Origin: Natrinema salsiterrestre
GTDB lineage: Archaea > Halobacteriota > Halobacteria > Halobacteriales > Natrialbaceae
Direction of reading: 5' to 3'
Assembly (NCBI RefSeq): GCF_029502005.1
Contig: NZ_JAMQOT010000001.1
Location: 496,001 to 560,000, forward strand
Length of the DNA: 64,000 bases
Part shown: positions 15,069-23,325 of the stretch, piece by piece
How positions within the stretch are numbered: the stretch's first letter is position 1
Layout: each line of letters begins with the position of its first letter
Made by a program: the position numbers and the translations under genes
Notes under the pieces: generated by a model
Told to the model about the DNA's origin: nothing
Databases searched by the model: none
What the model saw: the letters and a program-made list of their open reading frames with translations, nothing else

Positions 15069-15758
15069 ATGGTCCTTCCGCTCGAGATGGGGTGGCGGCA
15101 GCTGTTGTTCGAGAACTGGCCGGTCGAGCCGGCCGTGATGGACGCCCACCTTCCCGAGGGGCTGGACCCCGACGAGTACGACGGCTCGGCGTGGCTCTCG
15201 ATCGTTCCGTTCGCCAACGTCGCCGTCCGACCGAAGGGAGTTCCCGAATCGCTCGGTATCCGGCTTCCCGAGCTCAACGTCAGAACGTACGTCACCCGCG
15301 ACGGAGTTCCCAGCGTTTACTTCTTCAGCCTCGACGCGCAGGGCATCGCGAGCGTACTCGGTGCCCGCGTCTTTCACCACCTGCCGTACTACTACGCGCG
15401 CATCTCGCTGGCGTGGGAGGACGGACGGGTCAAGTTCAGTAGCCGCCGTCGTCATCCGGGTTCGCGGCCGGCTCACTACGAGGCGACGTACTGGCCGACC
15501 GGCGAGCCGTTCTCGGCACCCGAGGATCCGTTCGGGACCTTCCTCGTCGAGCGCTATCGGTTCTACACGGAGGCGCAGGACGGTTCGATTCGATACACGG
15601 ACGTCGATCACGACCCCTGGACGCTGTATCCGGCCGCCGCGGAAATCGAGACGAATACGCTGTGGTCGGCACACGGGTTCGACCGACCGGACGCCGACCC
15701 GGTGTACTACTACAGTCCGGGCCTCGACGTGGTCGCATCGCGGAGCAACCGGCTGTAA
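15069..15758 (+). CDS. DUF2071 (YqjF-like) family protein
   Basis: 229 residues. Family features: the opening LLFENWPVEPAVMDAHLPEG, SIVPFANVAVRP, LNVRTYVTRDGVPSVYFFSLDA, and HHLPYYYARISL. DUF2071 proteins resemble the acetoacetate decarboxylase fold and are found in bacteria and haloarchaea without assigned reaction. Soluble, no signal. A divergent relation to the kinase upstream is not evident; 127 nt separate them. Function unknown. Confidence 0.85.
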   Translation: MVLPLEMGWRQLLFENWPVEPAVMDAHLPEGLDPDEYDGSAWLSIVPFANVAVRPKGVPESLGIRLPELNVRTYVTRDGVPSVYFFSLDAQGIASVLGARVFHHLPYYYARISLAWEDGRVKFSSRRRHPGSRPAHYEATYWPTGEPFSAPEDPFGTFLVERYRFYTEAQDGSIRYTDVDHDPWTLYPAAAEIETNTLWSAHGFDRPDADPVYYYSPGLDVVASRSNRL

Positions 15759-15791
15759 CCGTCCCGCCGACACGTTCCGACGTCCCCGAGA

Positions 15792-17003
15792 TCAGGCGAG
15801 CACGTCGACCTCGTACCCCGCCTCGCGGAGATCCGAGAGGAAGGCGTCGACGTGGTCGGGGCCGCGCATCTCGAGTTCGATCTCGACTTCGGTGTCGCTC
15901 ATCTCGACCTCGCGGGAGGTCCGGTCGTGGTGGATCGCGTAGATGTTCGCCCGGTGAGCGGTGAAGATGTCCAGCAGGTCCTCGAGCGCGCCCGGTCGAT
16001 CCTTCAGCACGGTCCTGATCTTCAGGTACCGCCCGGTTTCGACGAGGCCGCGGACGATGACGTTGGTGAGCGTGTTGAGGTCGATGTTGCCGCCGCAGAG
16101 CGCGGGGACGATGACCTCGCCTTCCTCGTAGTCGAAGTGCTCGAAGAGAACGGCGGCGAGCGCGACCGCGCCCGCGCCCTCGACGAGGGTCTTCGAGCGC
16201 TCGAGGAGGTAGACCAGAGCGACGGCGATCTCGGGATCGGAGACGGTGACGACCTCGTCGACGTACTCCTGAATGTGGGGGAAGGTCTGCTCGCCGACGC
16301 TGCGGGTCGCGATGCCGTCGGCGATGGTATCGACGCCGTCGAGGGAGACCCGTTCGCCCTTCTCGAGGGACGTCGCGGCGCTCGAAGCGCCCTCGGCCTG
16401 GACGCCGATGACGCGCGTGTCCGGTTTCTGCTCCTTGATCGCGGTCGCGATGCCGCTGATGAGGCCGCCGCCGCCGATGGGGACGACGACGGTTTCCACG
16501 TCGGGGCAGTCGTCGAGGATCTCGAGGCCGATCGTGCCCTGCCCGGCCATGACGTACTCGTCGTCAAAGGCGTGGACGTAGGTGCGGCCCTCCTCGCGTT
16601 CGATCTCGTGGGCTCGCTCGGCGGCTTCGTTGTAGTCTCGCCCGGAGAGGACGACCTCCGCACCGTAGCTTTTGGTCGCCTTGACCTTCGAGATCGGCGC
16701 GTGTTCGGGCATGACGATCTTCGAATCGACGCCGGACCGGGTGGCCGCGAGCGCGACGCCCTGCGCGTGGTTGCCCGCGCTCGCGGTGACGACGCCCGCG
16801 TCTTTCTGGTCCTCCGAGAGCGTCGCGATCCTGTTCGTCGCGCCCCGGATCTTGAACGCGCCCGTCCGCTGGAAGTTCTCCAGTTTCAGCCGGATATCGG
16901 CGCCGGTCATCGACGAATAGGTGTGGGAGTGCTCGAGCGGCGTGTGTCGGGACGTCTCCCGGACCCGCTCGCGCGCCTCGAGAATATCGGCGAGTTCGAG
17001 CAT
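15792..17003 (-). CDS. ilvA: Threonine ammonia-lyase with ACT domain
   Basis: 403 residues. PLP-fold II enzyme with the Schiff-base lysine Lys51 in NFQRTGAFKIRGA, the Gly-rich phosphate loop GGGGLISG, SAGNHAQGVA, and a C-terminal ACT domain (about residues 325-403, IRTVLKDRPGALEDLLDIF). It converts threonine to 2-oxobutyrate (also serine to pyruvate), the entry step to isoleucine. The short single-ACT form is usual for the catabolic/TdcB-like class. Monocistronic here. Its imine product is a known target of RidA-type proteins such as that at 11382-11771. Confidence 0.93.
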   Translation of the reverse strand: MLELADILEARERVRETSRHTPLEHSHTYSSMTGADIRLKLENFQRTGAFKIRGATNRIATLSEDQKDAGVVTASAGNHAQGVALAATRSGVDSKIVMPEHAPISKVKATKSYGAEVVLSGRDYNEAAERAHEIEREEGRTYVHAFDDEYVMAGQGTIGLEILDDCPDVETVVVPIGGGGLISGIATAIKEQKPDTRVIGVQAEGASSAATSLEKGERVSLDGVDTIADGIATRSVGEQTFPHIQEYVDEVVTVSDPEIAVALVYLLERSKTLVEGAGAVALAAVLFEHFDYEEGEVIVPALCGGNIDLNTLTNVIVRGLVETGRYLKIRTVLKDRPGALEDLLDIFTAHRANIYAIHHDRTSREVEMSDTEVEIELEMRGPDHVDAFLSDLREAGYEVDVLA

Positions 17004-17173
17004 ATTGCCGTCTACTCACCGGACAGTGTAAGGATTACTGTCGGAGACTGGGAAGGGCCATCGGCTGACCCCACCCGACCCCGACAGCGATGTGCCGTCA
17101 AACCTGGACAGCACGACAGGGAATACAGGGAATGCACGGCGTGTGACGTGCAACTGGAGAAGGGGACCGGGAG

Positions 17174-17181
17174 TATATAAA
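17174..17181 (+). promoter_or_regulatory. Orphan TATA box
   Basis: TATATAAA in the gap between ilvA and the cyclotransferase gene. No plus-strand coding frame starts at leaderless distance (about 17201-17207); an ATG at 17186 opens only a six-codon frame. It might drive a small RNA running antisense into the gene at 17261, or, since the motif is symmetric, a long leader for ilvA on the other strand. Confidence 0.3.
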
Positions 17182-17260
17182 TCTCATGCACCCGCGGCGA
17201 AAGTGAAACCGCAAGACAGCGCGGTGGTAGCGGTGGTGTCTGACGCGGGAAAGACGGGCG

Positions 17261-17677
17261 TCATTCGCGTATTTCTCCGACGACGGCAGTTCGCGAAACG
17301 AACGACTGAACGCGGTCGCGGAACGATCCGTCCCCGGGCCAGGTCACGTCGACCCCGAGTTCGTCCGGCTCACCGACGTAGATCCGGCACGGTTCCGCCG
17401 CGACGCCGGTCGCGACCGGGACCGCGACTCGGACGTAGAGTCCCGTACCGACCCCCTCGTAGCGATCGAGTCGAGCGAGGGCCGTCTCGTCGACCGCGAG
17501 CAGTCGGCCGTCGACGCTGCCGCCGGGCGCGAGCGTCGGGTACCGACCGTCGACACGGTGCAGACCCTCGAGCGTCGCAGCACCGACGAACGCGTCGGCT
17601 GCGTCGGATCGGGTCGTCTCGAGGACGGTCGAGAGCCGTTCCGGTTCGGTCAGGGTCCCGTAGACGAAGACGAACAC
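17261..17677 (-). CDS. Gamma-glutamylcyclotransferase-like (AIG2/GGCT fold) protein
   Basis: 138 residues from the GTG at 17677 (VFVFVYGTLTEPERL). The YGTL motif and the later RLDRYEG carrying the catalytic-type Glu are signatures of the GGCT/AIG2 fold, which cyclises gamma-glutamyl groups. A start further upstream (to 17776) would run into the promoter of the divergent gene at 17791 and add a basic Ser/Arg-rich stretch foreign to the family, so I prefer the GTG. Haloarchaea use gamma-glutamylcysteine as main thiol, which makes such a turnover enzyme plausible; the actual substrate is unproven. Confidence 0.82.
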   Translation of the reverse strand: MFVFVYGTLTEPERLSTVLETTRSDAADAFVGAATLEGLHRVDGRYPTLAPGGSVDGRLLAVDETALARLDRYEGVGTGLYVRVAVPVATGVAAEPCRIYVGEPDELGVDVTWPGDGSFRDRVQSFVSRTAVVGEIRE

Positions 17678-17790
17678 GCGAGCCCGTTTTCGGTCCGGCC
17701 CCTTGCTCGTAGTGCTTCGGTCGCGCTGTCGGCCGAACGTTCCGCGCGAATTACACAAAGCACTTATATGGAACATTAGAGGAATCTATC

Positions 17791-18843
17791 ATGAACCGCG
17801 AGTCCCTCCTGGCCGTCGCGACGCTCGTGGTCGTGATCGGTGCGGTCACGACCCTCGCCCTCGCCGGGGCCGTATCCGACCCCGCCGACTCCGAGACGGC
17901 GGCCGACGTCGAGCCCGCCGGCCACGTGTCGCTGACTGAGATCACGATCAGCGCCGACGAGGTCACCGGCGGCACCGCCACGCTCGCCGTCGATACGCAC
18001 CTCGAGCACCGCGGCAACCCTGCCGAGAACGTGACCGTCGTCCACCGGGCGACGGACACGGAGACCGGTCTCGTGGAGAACACCACGAAACGAGCGGTCC
18101 GGACGATGGACGACGACGCCGAGGTCGTCGTCTCGGATCGGCTCTCGATTCCCCGGGAGAGCAGTTACGAGATCGAGACGTTCGTCTATCGGGACGGAAC
18201 GCGGACCGAATCCGCCAGCCGCTCCGTCGACGGCGTCGATGCGCTGACGCCCGCCTACGCCGACACCGACGTCGAGTTCCACCGCTTCGGCGGCGGCGCC
18301 GGCGGGAGTCTGGCCGACGTCCCGGCGATCGGCTACTCCATCGCGTCGACCACCGACGACACGGCGACGCTGGAGGTCGACAGCTACCTCACGAACACCG
18401 GCGACGACACCGAATCCGATCTCGAACTCGAGGTGACCGCTCGCCAGTCGGGGTCGAACGTCGTCGCCGACGACGCGACCGTCGACCTCTCGGCGATCGA
18501 ACCCGGGAAGACCGCGCTGCCGACGGTCGAACTCGAGGTTCCCCAGGAGTACGACTACTACCTGGACGCGGTACTCTGGCGGGACGGCACCATCGTCGGC
18601 ACGAACCGCGCGGTCGCCAATCTCGGGCCGGGGTCGCTGTCCGTCGACGAAACGGCCAGCGACGGCGGACTCGAGGTGAGCGACTTCGAGGGCGGTTCGG
18701 ATCGACGGGCGGACGACGGCGCCGCAGGCGACGATTCCGGAGATGGCGGGGCCTCGAGCGCCGACGGAACGCCCGGCTTCGGCATCGCGGTCGCCGTCGC
18801 TGCACTGCTCGCGACGCTCGCACTCACACGGAGGTCCCAATGA
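17791..18843 (+). CDS. Secreted PGF-CTERM surface protein (DUF7490-like)
   Basis: 350 residues. N-terminal hydrophobic export segment (residues 5-27). Two tandem beta-rich domains follow, both of the form VSLTEITISADEV...ATLAVDTHLxHRGxxxENV and SIAS..TATLEVDSYLTNTG. Then comes a low-complexity Asp/Gly/Ser linker and a C-terminal TPGFG motif with a final membrane helix and RRSQ tail: a PGF-CTERM sorting signal, which archaeosortase A cleaves and lipidates. Surface-anchored, role unknown. Translationally coupled to the next gene (ATGA overlap). TATA-like CTTATATGG lies about 25 nt before the start. Confidence 0.82.
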   Translation: MNRESLLAVATLVVVIGAVTTLALAGAVSDPADSETAADVEPAGHVSLTEITISADEVTGGTATLAVDTHLEHRGNPAENVTVVHRATDTETGLVENTTKRAVRTMDDDAEVVVSDRLSIPRESSYEIETFVYRDGTRTESASRSVDGVDALTPAYADTDVEFHRFGGGAGGSLADVPAIGYSIASTTDDTATLEVDSYLTNTGDDTESDLELEVTARQSGSNVVADDATVDLSAIEPGKTALPTVELEVPQEYDYYLDAVLWRDGTIVGTNRAVANLGPGSLSVDETASDGGLEVSDFEGGSDRRADDGAAGDDSGDGGASSADGTPGFGIAVAVAALLATLALTRRSQ

Positions 18844-19217
18844 CTGACACACCCACATCGACACCGACGGAGACCGAGACGACGACCGACATCGAGGACG
18901 GATGGACGACCGATCAGCCGGACCAGCAGGAGGAGGAGACGTCATCGGCACCGGCCGAATCGAACGTCACCGCCGGAATCGATCCCCGCTCCGAGACGAT
19001 TCGCCGCTATCTCGCCTGGGGCGGACTCGGCGTCTGCTCGCTGCTGGCCGTCTTCGCGCTGATCCGGTTTTACGGAAGCGTCGGCGCGACCATCGACCTC
19101 TGGGTCGATCCGAAATACCAGCCGGTCATCCGCGCCGCGTTCAACCTCGCGGTCCTGCTGACGTCCCTGATCGGCGTGTCGCTACTGGTCCGAGAGCTGA
19201 GCGGTGAAAGCGACTGA
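18840..19217 (+). CDS. Small membrane partner of the PGF-CTERM protein
   Basis: 125 residues. The first ~60 are Thr/Glu/Asp-rich and disordered. Two membrane helices follow (about 63-82 and 98-117, LGVCSLLAVFALIRFYGSV and LAVLLTSLIGVSLLV). It overlaps the preceding surface protein gene by four bases. This gene pair appears as a unit in haloarchaea as far as I recall, so the two products probably work together at the membrane. Function unknown. Confidence 0.72.
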   Translation: MTDTPTSTPTETETTTDIEDGWTTDQPDQQEEETSSAPAESNVTAGIDPRSETIRRYLAWGGLGVCSLLAVFALIRFYGSVGATIDLWVDPKYQPVIRAAFNLAVLLTSLIGVSLLVRELSGESD

Positions 19218-19327
19218 CCGTCGGCGAGACCCCATCACACTGCGGTTCGATTGCGGTCGCTCGAGTCGCGGACGGCGTCTGCCGACGAGTGACGAAAAAG
19301 GAATCGAGGGACGCGAATCGGGGGCAG

Positions 19328-20476
19328 TTACCGGTCTTCCAGCGGGACGAACTCCTGATCCTGCGGCCCGGTGTAGCGGGCTCGCGGACGAATGAGGCGG
19401 TTGTCATCCTGGTACTCGAGGACGTGGGCGATCCAGCCGCCGACGCGGCTCATGGCGAAGATGGGCGTGTACATGTCGATCGGGATGCCGAGCTGGTAGT
19501 AGACCGAGCCCGAATAGAAGTCGACGTTCGGGGCGATTCCCTTCTCGACGAGGCCCTTCTCCTCGGTGAGGAACTGCTCGATGGTGGTCGTGTAGTTGTA
19601 CCACTTGTCCTCGCCGTTTTCGGCGAGTTCCTTGCTGCGCTCCTGGAGGATCGCCGCGCGGGGGTCCTTGACGTTGTAGACGCGGTGGCCGAAGCCGGGG
19701 ATGCGCCGGCCCTCGGCGGTCGCCTGCTCGACCCACTCGCGGTGGTCCAGTCCGCTCTCGTCGATCTCGATGAGGACCTCCATGACGTCCTGATTCGCGC
19801 CGCCGTGGAGCGGCCCGGAGAGGGCGCTGATGCCGCCGGTCACGGCGCTGTAGATGTCGGCCATCGTCGAGCCGATGACCATCGAGGTGAACGTCGACGC
19901 GTTCAGCCCGTGATCGGCGTGCAGGATCAGGGCCTGATCGAAGGTCTCGGCGGCGATGTCGTCGGGCTCCTCGCCGGTCAGCATGTAGAGGAAGTTGGCG
20001 GCGAGACCGAGATCGGGGTTGGGATCGACGGGCTCCTCGCCGAGTCGGTAGCGCTCGAAGGCCGCGAGCGCGGTCGGGATCTTGGCCGTGATGCGACGCC
20101 CCTTCCGAAGCGTCGCGTCGAGATCCTCGGGATCGGCGTCGTCTTCGGGTTCGTAGGCCGAGAACATCGAGACGGCAGTCCGGAGCGCGGCCATCGGCCG
20201 CTCGTCGGCGCCGGCGAGTTTCTCCATCGTCTCGAGCACGTCGTCGTCGACCTCGCGCTCGTCCATGAGCGCGTCCGTGAACGGCTCGAGCTCGTCCTCG
20301 GTCGGGAGGTGACCGTGCCAGAGCAGGTACAGCACTTCCTCGTAGCTCGCCCCGCGAGCCAGATCCTCGATCGTGTAGCCGCGGTAGATCAGCCGACCGG
20401 CGTCACCGTCGATCGAGCTGAGCTCCGATTCGGCAACCAACACGCCCTCGAGCCCTTTCTTGAGGTCGTCAGACAT
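19328..20476 (-). CDS. Citrate synthase
   Basis: 382 residues from MSDDLKKGLEGVLVAESELS. Signature blocks: AGRLIYRGYTIEDLA, LLWHGHLPT, the first catalytic His in HADHGLNASTFTS, SGPLHGGANQDVM, and PGFGHRVYNVKDPRA with the second His, ending near RPRARYTGP. It condenses oxaloacetate and acetyl-CoA to citrate in the TCA cycle. The length fits archaeal type (~375-385). An in-frame extension upstream reads through the promoter, so the ATG at 20476 is preferred. A palindrome lies 60-75 nt upstream (20536-20550). Confidence 0.95.
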   Translation of the reverse strand: MSDDLKKGLEGVLVAESELSSIDGDAGRLIYRGYTIEDLARGASYEEVLYLLWHGHLPTEDELEPFTDALMDEREVDDDVLETMEKLAGADERPMAALRTAVSMFSAYEPEDDADPEDLDATLRKGRRITAKIPTALAAFERYRLGEEPVDPNPDLGLAANFLYMLTGEEPDDIAAETFDQALILHADHGLNASTFTSMVIGSTMADIYSAVTGGISALSGPLHGGANQDVMEVLIEIDESGLDHREWVEQATAEGRRIPGFGHRVYNVKDPRAAILQERSKELAENGEDKWYNYTTTIEQFLTEEKGLVEKGIAPNVDFYSGSVYYQLGIPIDMYTPIFAMSRVGGWIAHVLEYQDDNRLIRPRARYTGPQDQEFVPLEDR

Positions 20477-20535
20477 AGTCGTGGATTTCGGACGCCAATG
20501 GAAAAGTATTATCGTTTGGCCGGTGCCGCCGGTCG

Positions 20536-20550
20536 ACACATCGGATGTGT
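20536..20550 (-). promoter_or_regulatory. Perfect palindrome upstream of citrate synthase
   Basis: ACACATC-G-GATGTGT, arms of seven, centred 67 nt before the start codon, in an AT-richer part of the 350-nt gap between citrate synthase and the MFS gene. A plausible operator, upstream of the probable TATA region. The regulator is unknown. Confidence 0.4.
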
Positions 20551-20828
20551 TCATTTTGCCGCTATCGCGAACACGTACGGGTGGTATTTTGCTCTTCCAA
20601 CGAACACATAGTCAGTCGATGCCCGGGCCGGTTACTGTAATCGTTTTTCGTTGAGATTCGTCCGAGTGCGGTATCCGGTCGGAAGGCCGAACGGACGCTG
20701 CGGACGGTTCGCAGTGAAACCCGAGAAGACGTCCACGAGGAAAACGATACGACGGACTCAGTCTCGACTGCAATCGCGACGTCGCGCCGCCATCCTTTTT
20801 GAACCACTTCGCCAAAGCACACCGAGTA

Positions 20829-22034
20829 ATGGATCGGTCCTACTGGCGGACGGTGCTGCTCGTCACGACGTGGCAGATCTCCGCGAGCATCTGTTACTAC
20901 ACGATCTTCGCCGCGACGCCGTTCTTTCGCGACGCGTTCGGACTCTCCCGGTTCTCGGTCGGACTCGTGGTCACCACGCTCACCCTCGGTTACGCGCTCT
21001 TTCTGCTCCCGCTCGGGGCGCTGACCGATCGGTTCGGCGAACGACTGACGCTGACGCTCGGCCTCGTCGGACTCGCGACGGGGACGGTCCTCGTCGCGGG
21101 AGCGCCGACGTACGCGCTGTTGCTCGCGGCCGTGTTCGTTCTGGGTTCGACGTACGGAATCGCGATGCCCGGGACGAACAAAGCGCTCTTCGACGCCATC
21201 GAACCGGGCCGCCAGAACCTCGCGATGGGGATCAAGCAGGTCGGGGTGACCGGCGGGAGCGGCATCAGCGCGCTCCTGATCACCGGCCTCGCGGGCCTGT
21301 TCTTCTGGCAGGCCGGCTTTCTCGTCGCCGCCGGCGTCGGCGTCGCCGTCGCCATCGGCTTCTACCTGCTCTACGCGAGCGACAGCGGGGACGGTGCCGC
21401 CGACTACCCCGATTTCCGAGCGCTGCTCTCGAACCGGCCGTACGTCGTGTTGACGACTGCCGGGCTTTTTCTCGGCGCAGCCCTGTTCACGACGACCGGG
21501 TACACCGTGCTCTACGTCGAGGAGTCGATCGGGGCGTCCGTCGGGTTCGCCGGCGTCGTCCTCGCGCTCGTCCAGCTGTTCGGCAGCGTCGGCCGCGTAC
21601 TGACCGGCTGGCTGAGCGACGTCCTGCCCGGGGAACCCCGCGTCAGAATCGGATTACTGCTCGTCGCGCAGTCGCTGGGCAGCGCCGCCATGTTCGTCGT
21701 CGTCGCCTCGACGACCACCGAACTCGGTGCCGCGATCGCGTTCTCCGCCCTCGGCTTCTTCGTTCTCGGCTACACCGGCGTCTACTACTCCGTCATGGCG
21801 ACGCTCGTTCGAGCCGACGAGATGGGCGGCGCGACCGCCGGCGGCCAGCTCGCGCTCACCAGCGGCGCACTCGTCGCCCCGCCGACGTTCGGTTACCTCG
21901 CCGATACGGTCGGCTACCGCGGCTCCTGGCTCTTCCTGGCCGCCGTCGTGACGATCGCGGCCGGCCTCCTGATCCGGGTCGTTCGGACGCAACCGACCGT
22001 CGCGGACCCCGCCGCAACCGAGACCGAAACGTGA
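20829..22034 (+). CDS. MFS transporter
   Basis: 401 residues, about 12 membrane helices. The first intracellular loop carries the MFS signature GALTDRFGERL, and the mid-loop GWLSDVLPGEPRVR repeats it at the start of the second half. The start MDRSYWRTVLL is chosen because the preceding in-frame Met adds a charged stretch before the first helix. It is a secondary transporter of the general 'permease' kind; the substrate cannot be predicted. The VOC gene downstream is on the opposite strand. Confidence 0.88.
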   Translation: MDRSYWRTVLLVTTWQISASICYYTIFAATPFFRDAFGLSRFSVGLVVTTLTLGYALFLLPLGALTDRFGERLTLTLGLVGLATGTVLVAGAPTYALLLAAVFVLGSTYGIAMPGTNKALFDAIEPGRQNLAMGIKQVGVTGGSGISALLITGLAGLFFWQAGFLVAAGVGVAVAIGFYLLYASDSGDGAADYPDFRALLSNRPYVVLTTAGLFLGAALFTTTGYTVLYVEESIGASVGFAGVVLALVQLFGSVGRVLTGWLSDVLPGEPRVRIGLLLVAQSLGSAAMFVVVASTTTELGAAIAFSALGFFVLGYTGVYYSVMATLVRADEMGGATAGGQLALTSGALVAPPTFGYLADTVGYRGSWLFLAAVVTIAAGLLIRVVRTQPTVADPAATETET

Positions 22035-22071
22035 CGACCGCACCGGTAGCTCCCGCCGCGTCCTCGGTGCG

Positions 22072-22446
22072 TTACTCGAGTTCTTCGACGAGTTCGACGA
22101 CGTAACCGTCCGGGTCCTCGACGAACGCGACGCGCACGCCGATGTGGTCCATCGTCGTCGGCTCCTCGTGGACCGGCGGATCCGCCCGTTCGACCAGTCG
22201 CTCGAAGGTCTCGTCGGTACTGTCGACGCCGACCGCGACGTGTGCCATCGATCCCGAATCGATTTCCGGTCCGCCCTCGGGGTCGTACTTGAACTGGAAC
22301 TCGCCGTGTTCGCCGCCGATATACACGTTTTCGACGCCGTCGTCGGCGGTGAACGACCAGTTCTCGTCCAGTCCGAGCGCATCGACGTAGAACTCGCGCG
22401 TCCGCTCGAGGTCCGATACCCACAGAGCCGTGTGAATGACGTCCAT
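22072..22446 (-). CDS. VOC family (glyoxalase/dioxygenase fold) protein
   Basis: 124 residues, one pair of beta-alpha-beta-beta-beta modules. Metal ligands typical of glyoxalase-type proteins are in place: His5 in DVIHTALWVSDLERTREFY, Glu near FQFKYDPEG, His in MAHVAVGVD, and Glu in the closing EDPDGYVVELVEE. It could be a lactoylglutathione-lyase-type isomerase, but haloarchaea lack glutathione, so the substrate is open. Confidence 0.85.
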   Translation of the reverse strand: MDVIHTALWVSDLERTREFYVDALGLDENWSFTADDGVENVYIGGEHGEFQFKYDPEGGPEIDSGSMAHVAVGVDSTDETFERLVERADPPVHEEPTTMDHIGVRVAFVEDPDGYVVELVEELE

Positions 22447-22535
22447 GGCCCGTAAAGAACGCCGGCCGTCAAAGGAGTACTGGCGCGGCTCGAAGCGGCT
22501 CGTCCGGTCCGGTGTCGCCGCGACGGGGCGGCACG

Positions 22536-23222
22536 TTACTGGCGTCGGTCGTCCGCGAGGATCGCGTCCATCAGCTTCGTCTGGGCCGCCGCCAGGTGTT
22601 CGGTGAACGTCGACCGGGCGACGCCGAGCTCCTCGGCGACGTCCGTCGCGTTCGCCCCCTTCGGGTAGTCGAAGTAGCCCATCTCGTGGGCCGTCTCGAG
22701 GATCTCCCGCTGTCTGCTCGTGAGCGCGTCCCTGTCGACGACGACCGGATCGGCCGAGCTATCTTCGTGGTCCTGGGTGAGTTCCTCGACGATGACGCCG
22801 TCGAAATACGCGCGCAGTTCGTCGACGATCTCCGCGATTTCGGCCAGCTCGAGGGTGCGAAAGGAGAGGAGCAGCGAGCCGTTCTGGGCGCGAACCGAGG
22901 AGAGCGGGGTTCCCGTTCGCTCGACGATTTCGCAGGCGCAGTCGGCCGTGCCATCGCGTTCGAATCGGTAGATCGACTCCCGGTCGTTGGACTGGACCGG
23001 GGTAAACTCGACGTCGTACTCCCCCTCGATCGAGGCGTCGGCGGAGACGCCGAACTCCTCGACGACCGTTCCGTCCGCCGTCGCCTGCGACGACCGAGAG
23101 ACGGAGTCGACCGGTTCGTCGGCACGCGCGGAGACGTCGGCCACCGGACAGTCCCCCGGTTCGTCGACGACGACCGTTGCACGAAAGCCCGTCATATCGG
23201 TCCGTACGATGACACGCGGCAT
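22536..23222 (-). CDS. HTH_10 (Bat-type) transcriptional regulator
   Basis: 228 residues from MPRVIVRTDMTGFRATV. The N-terminal ~150 residues form a sensor-like domain that includes a CACEIVERTG segment. The C-terminal ~55 residues are the Bat-type helix-turn-helix: LTSRQREILETAHEMGYFDYP, then AEELGVARSTFTEHLAAAQ. Such regulators are abundant in haloarchaea and are often fused to GAF/PAS sensors; the signal and targets here are unknown. Possible targets are the neighbouring sulfite-reductase operon or itself. Confidence 0.9.
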   Translation of the reverse strand: MPRVIVRTDMTGFRATVVVDEPGDCPVADVSARADEPVDSVSRSSQATADGTVVEEFGVSADASIEGEYDVEFTPVQSNDRESIYRFERDGTADCACEIVERTGTPLSSVRAQNGSLLLSFRTLELAEIAEIVDELRAYFDGVIVEELTQDHEDSSADPVVVDRDALTSRQREILETAHEMGYFDYPKGANATDVAEELGVARSTFTEHLAAAQTKLMDAILADDRRQ

Positions 23223-23325
23223 AACAGGGGCCGAGAATTCCCGCGGGATGAAAATTCTTCGCACGGGTGGCGCAGCGATCAGCGGACCGACGACGGGAGC
23301 GGTACGACAGGCCCCCGCCGGTCCC

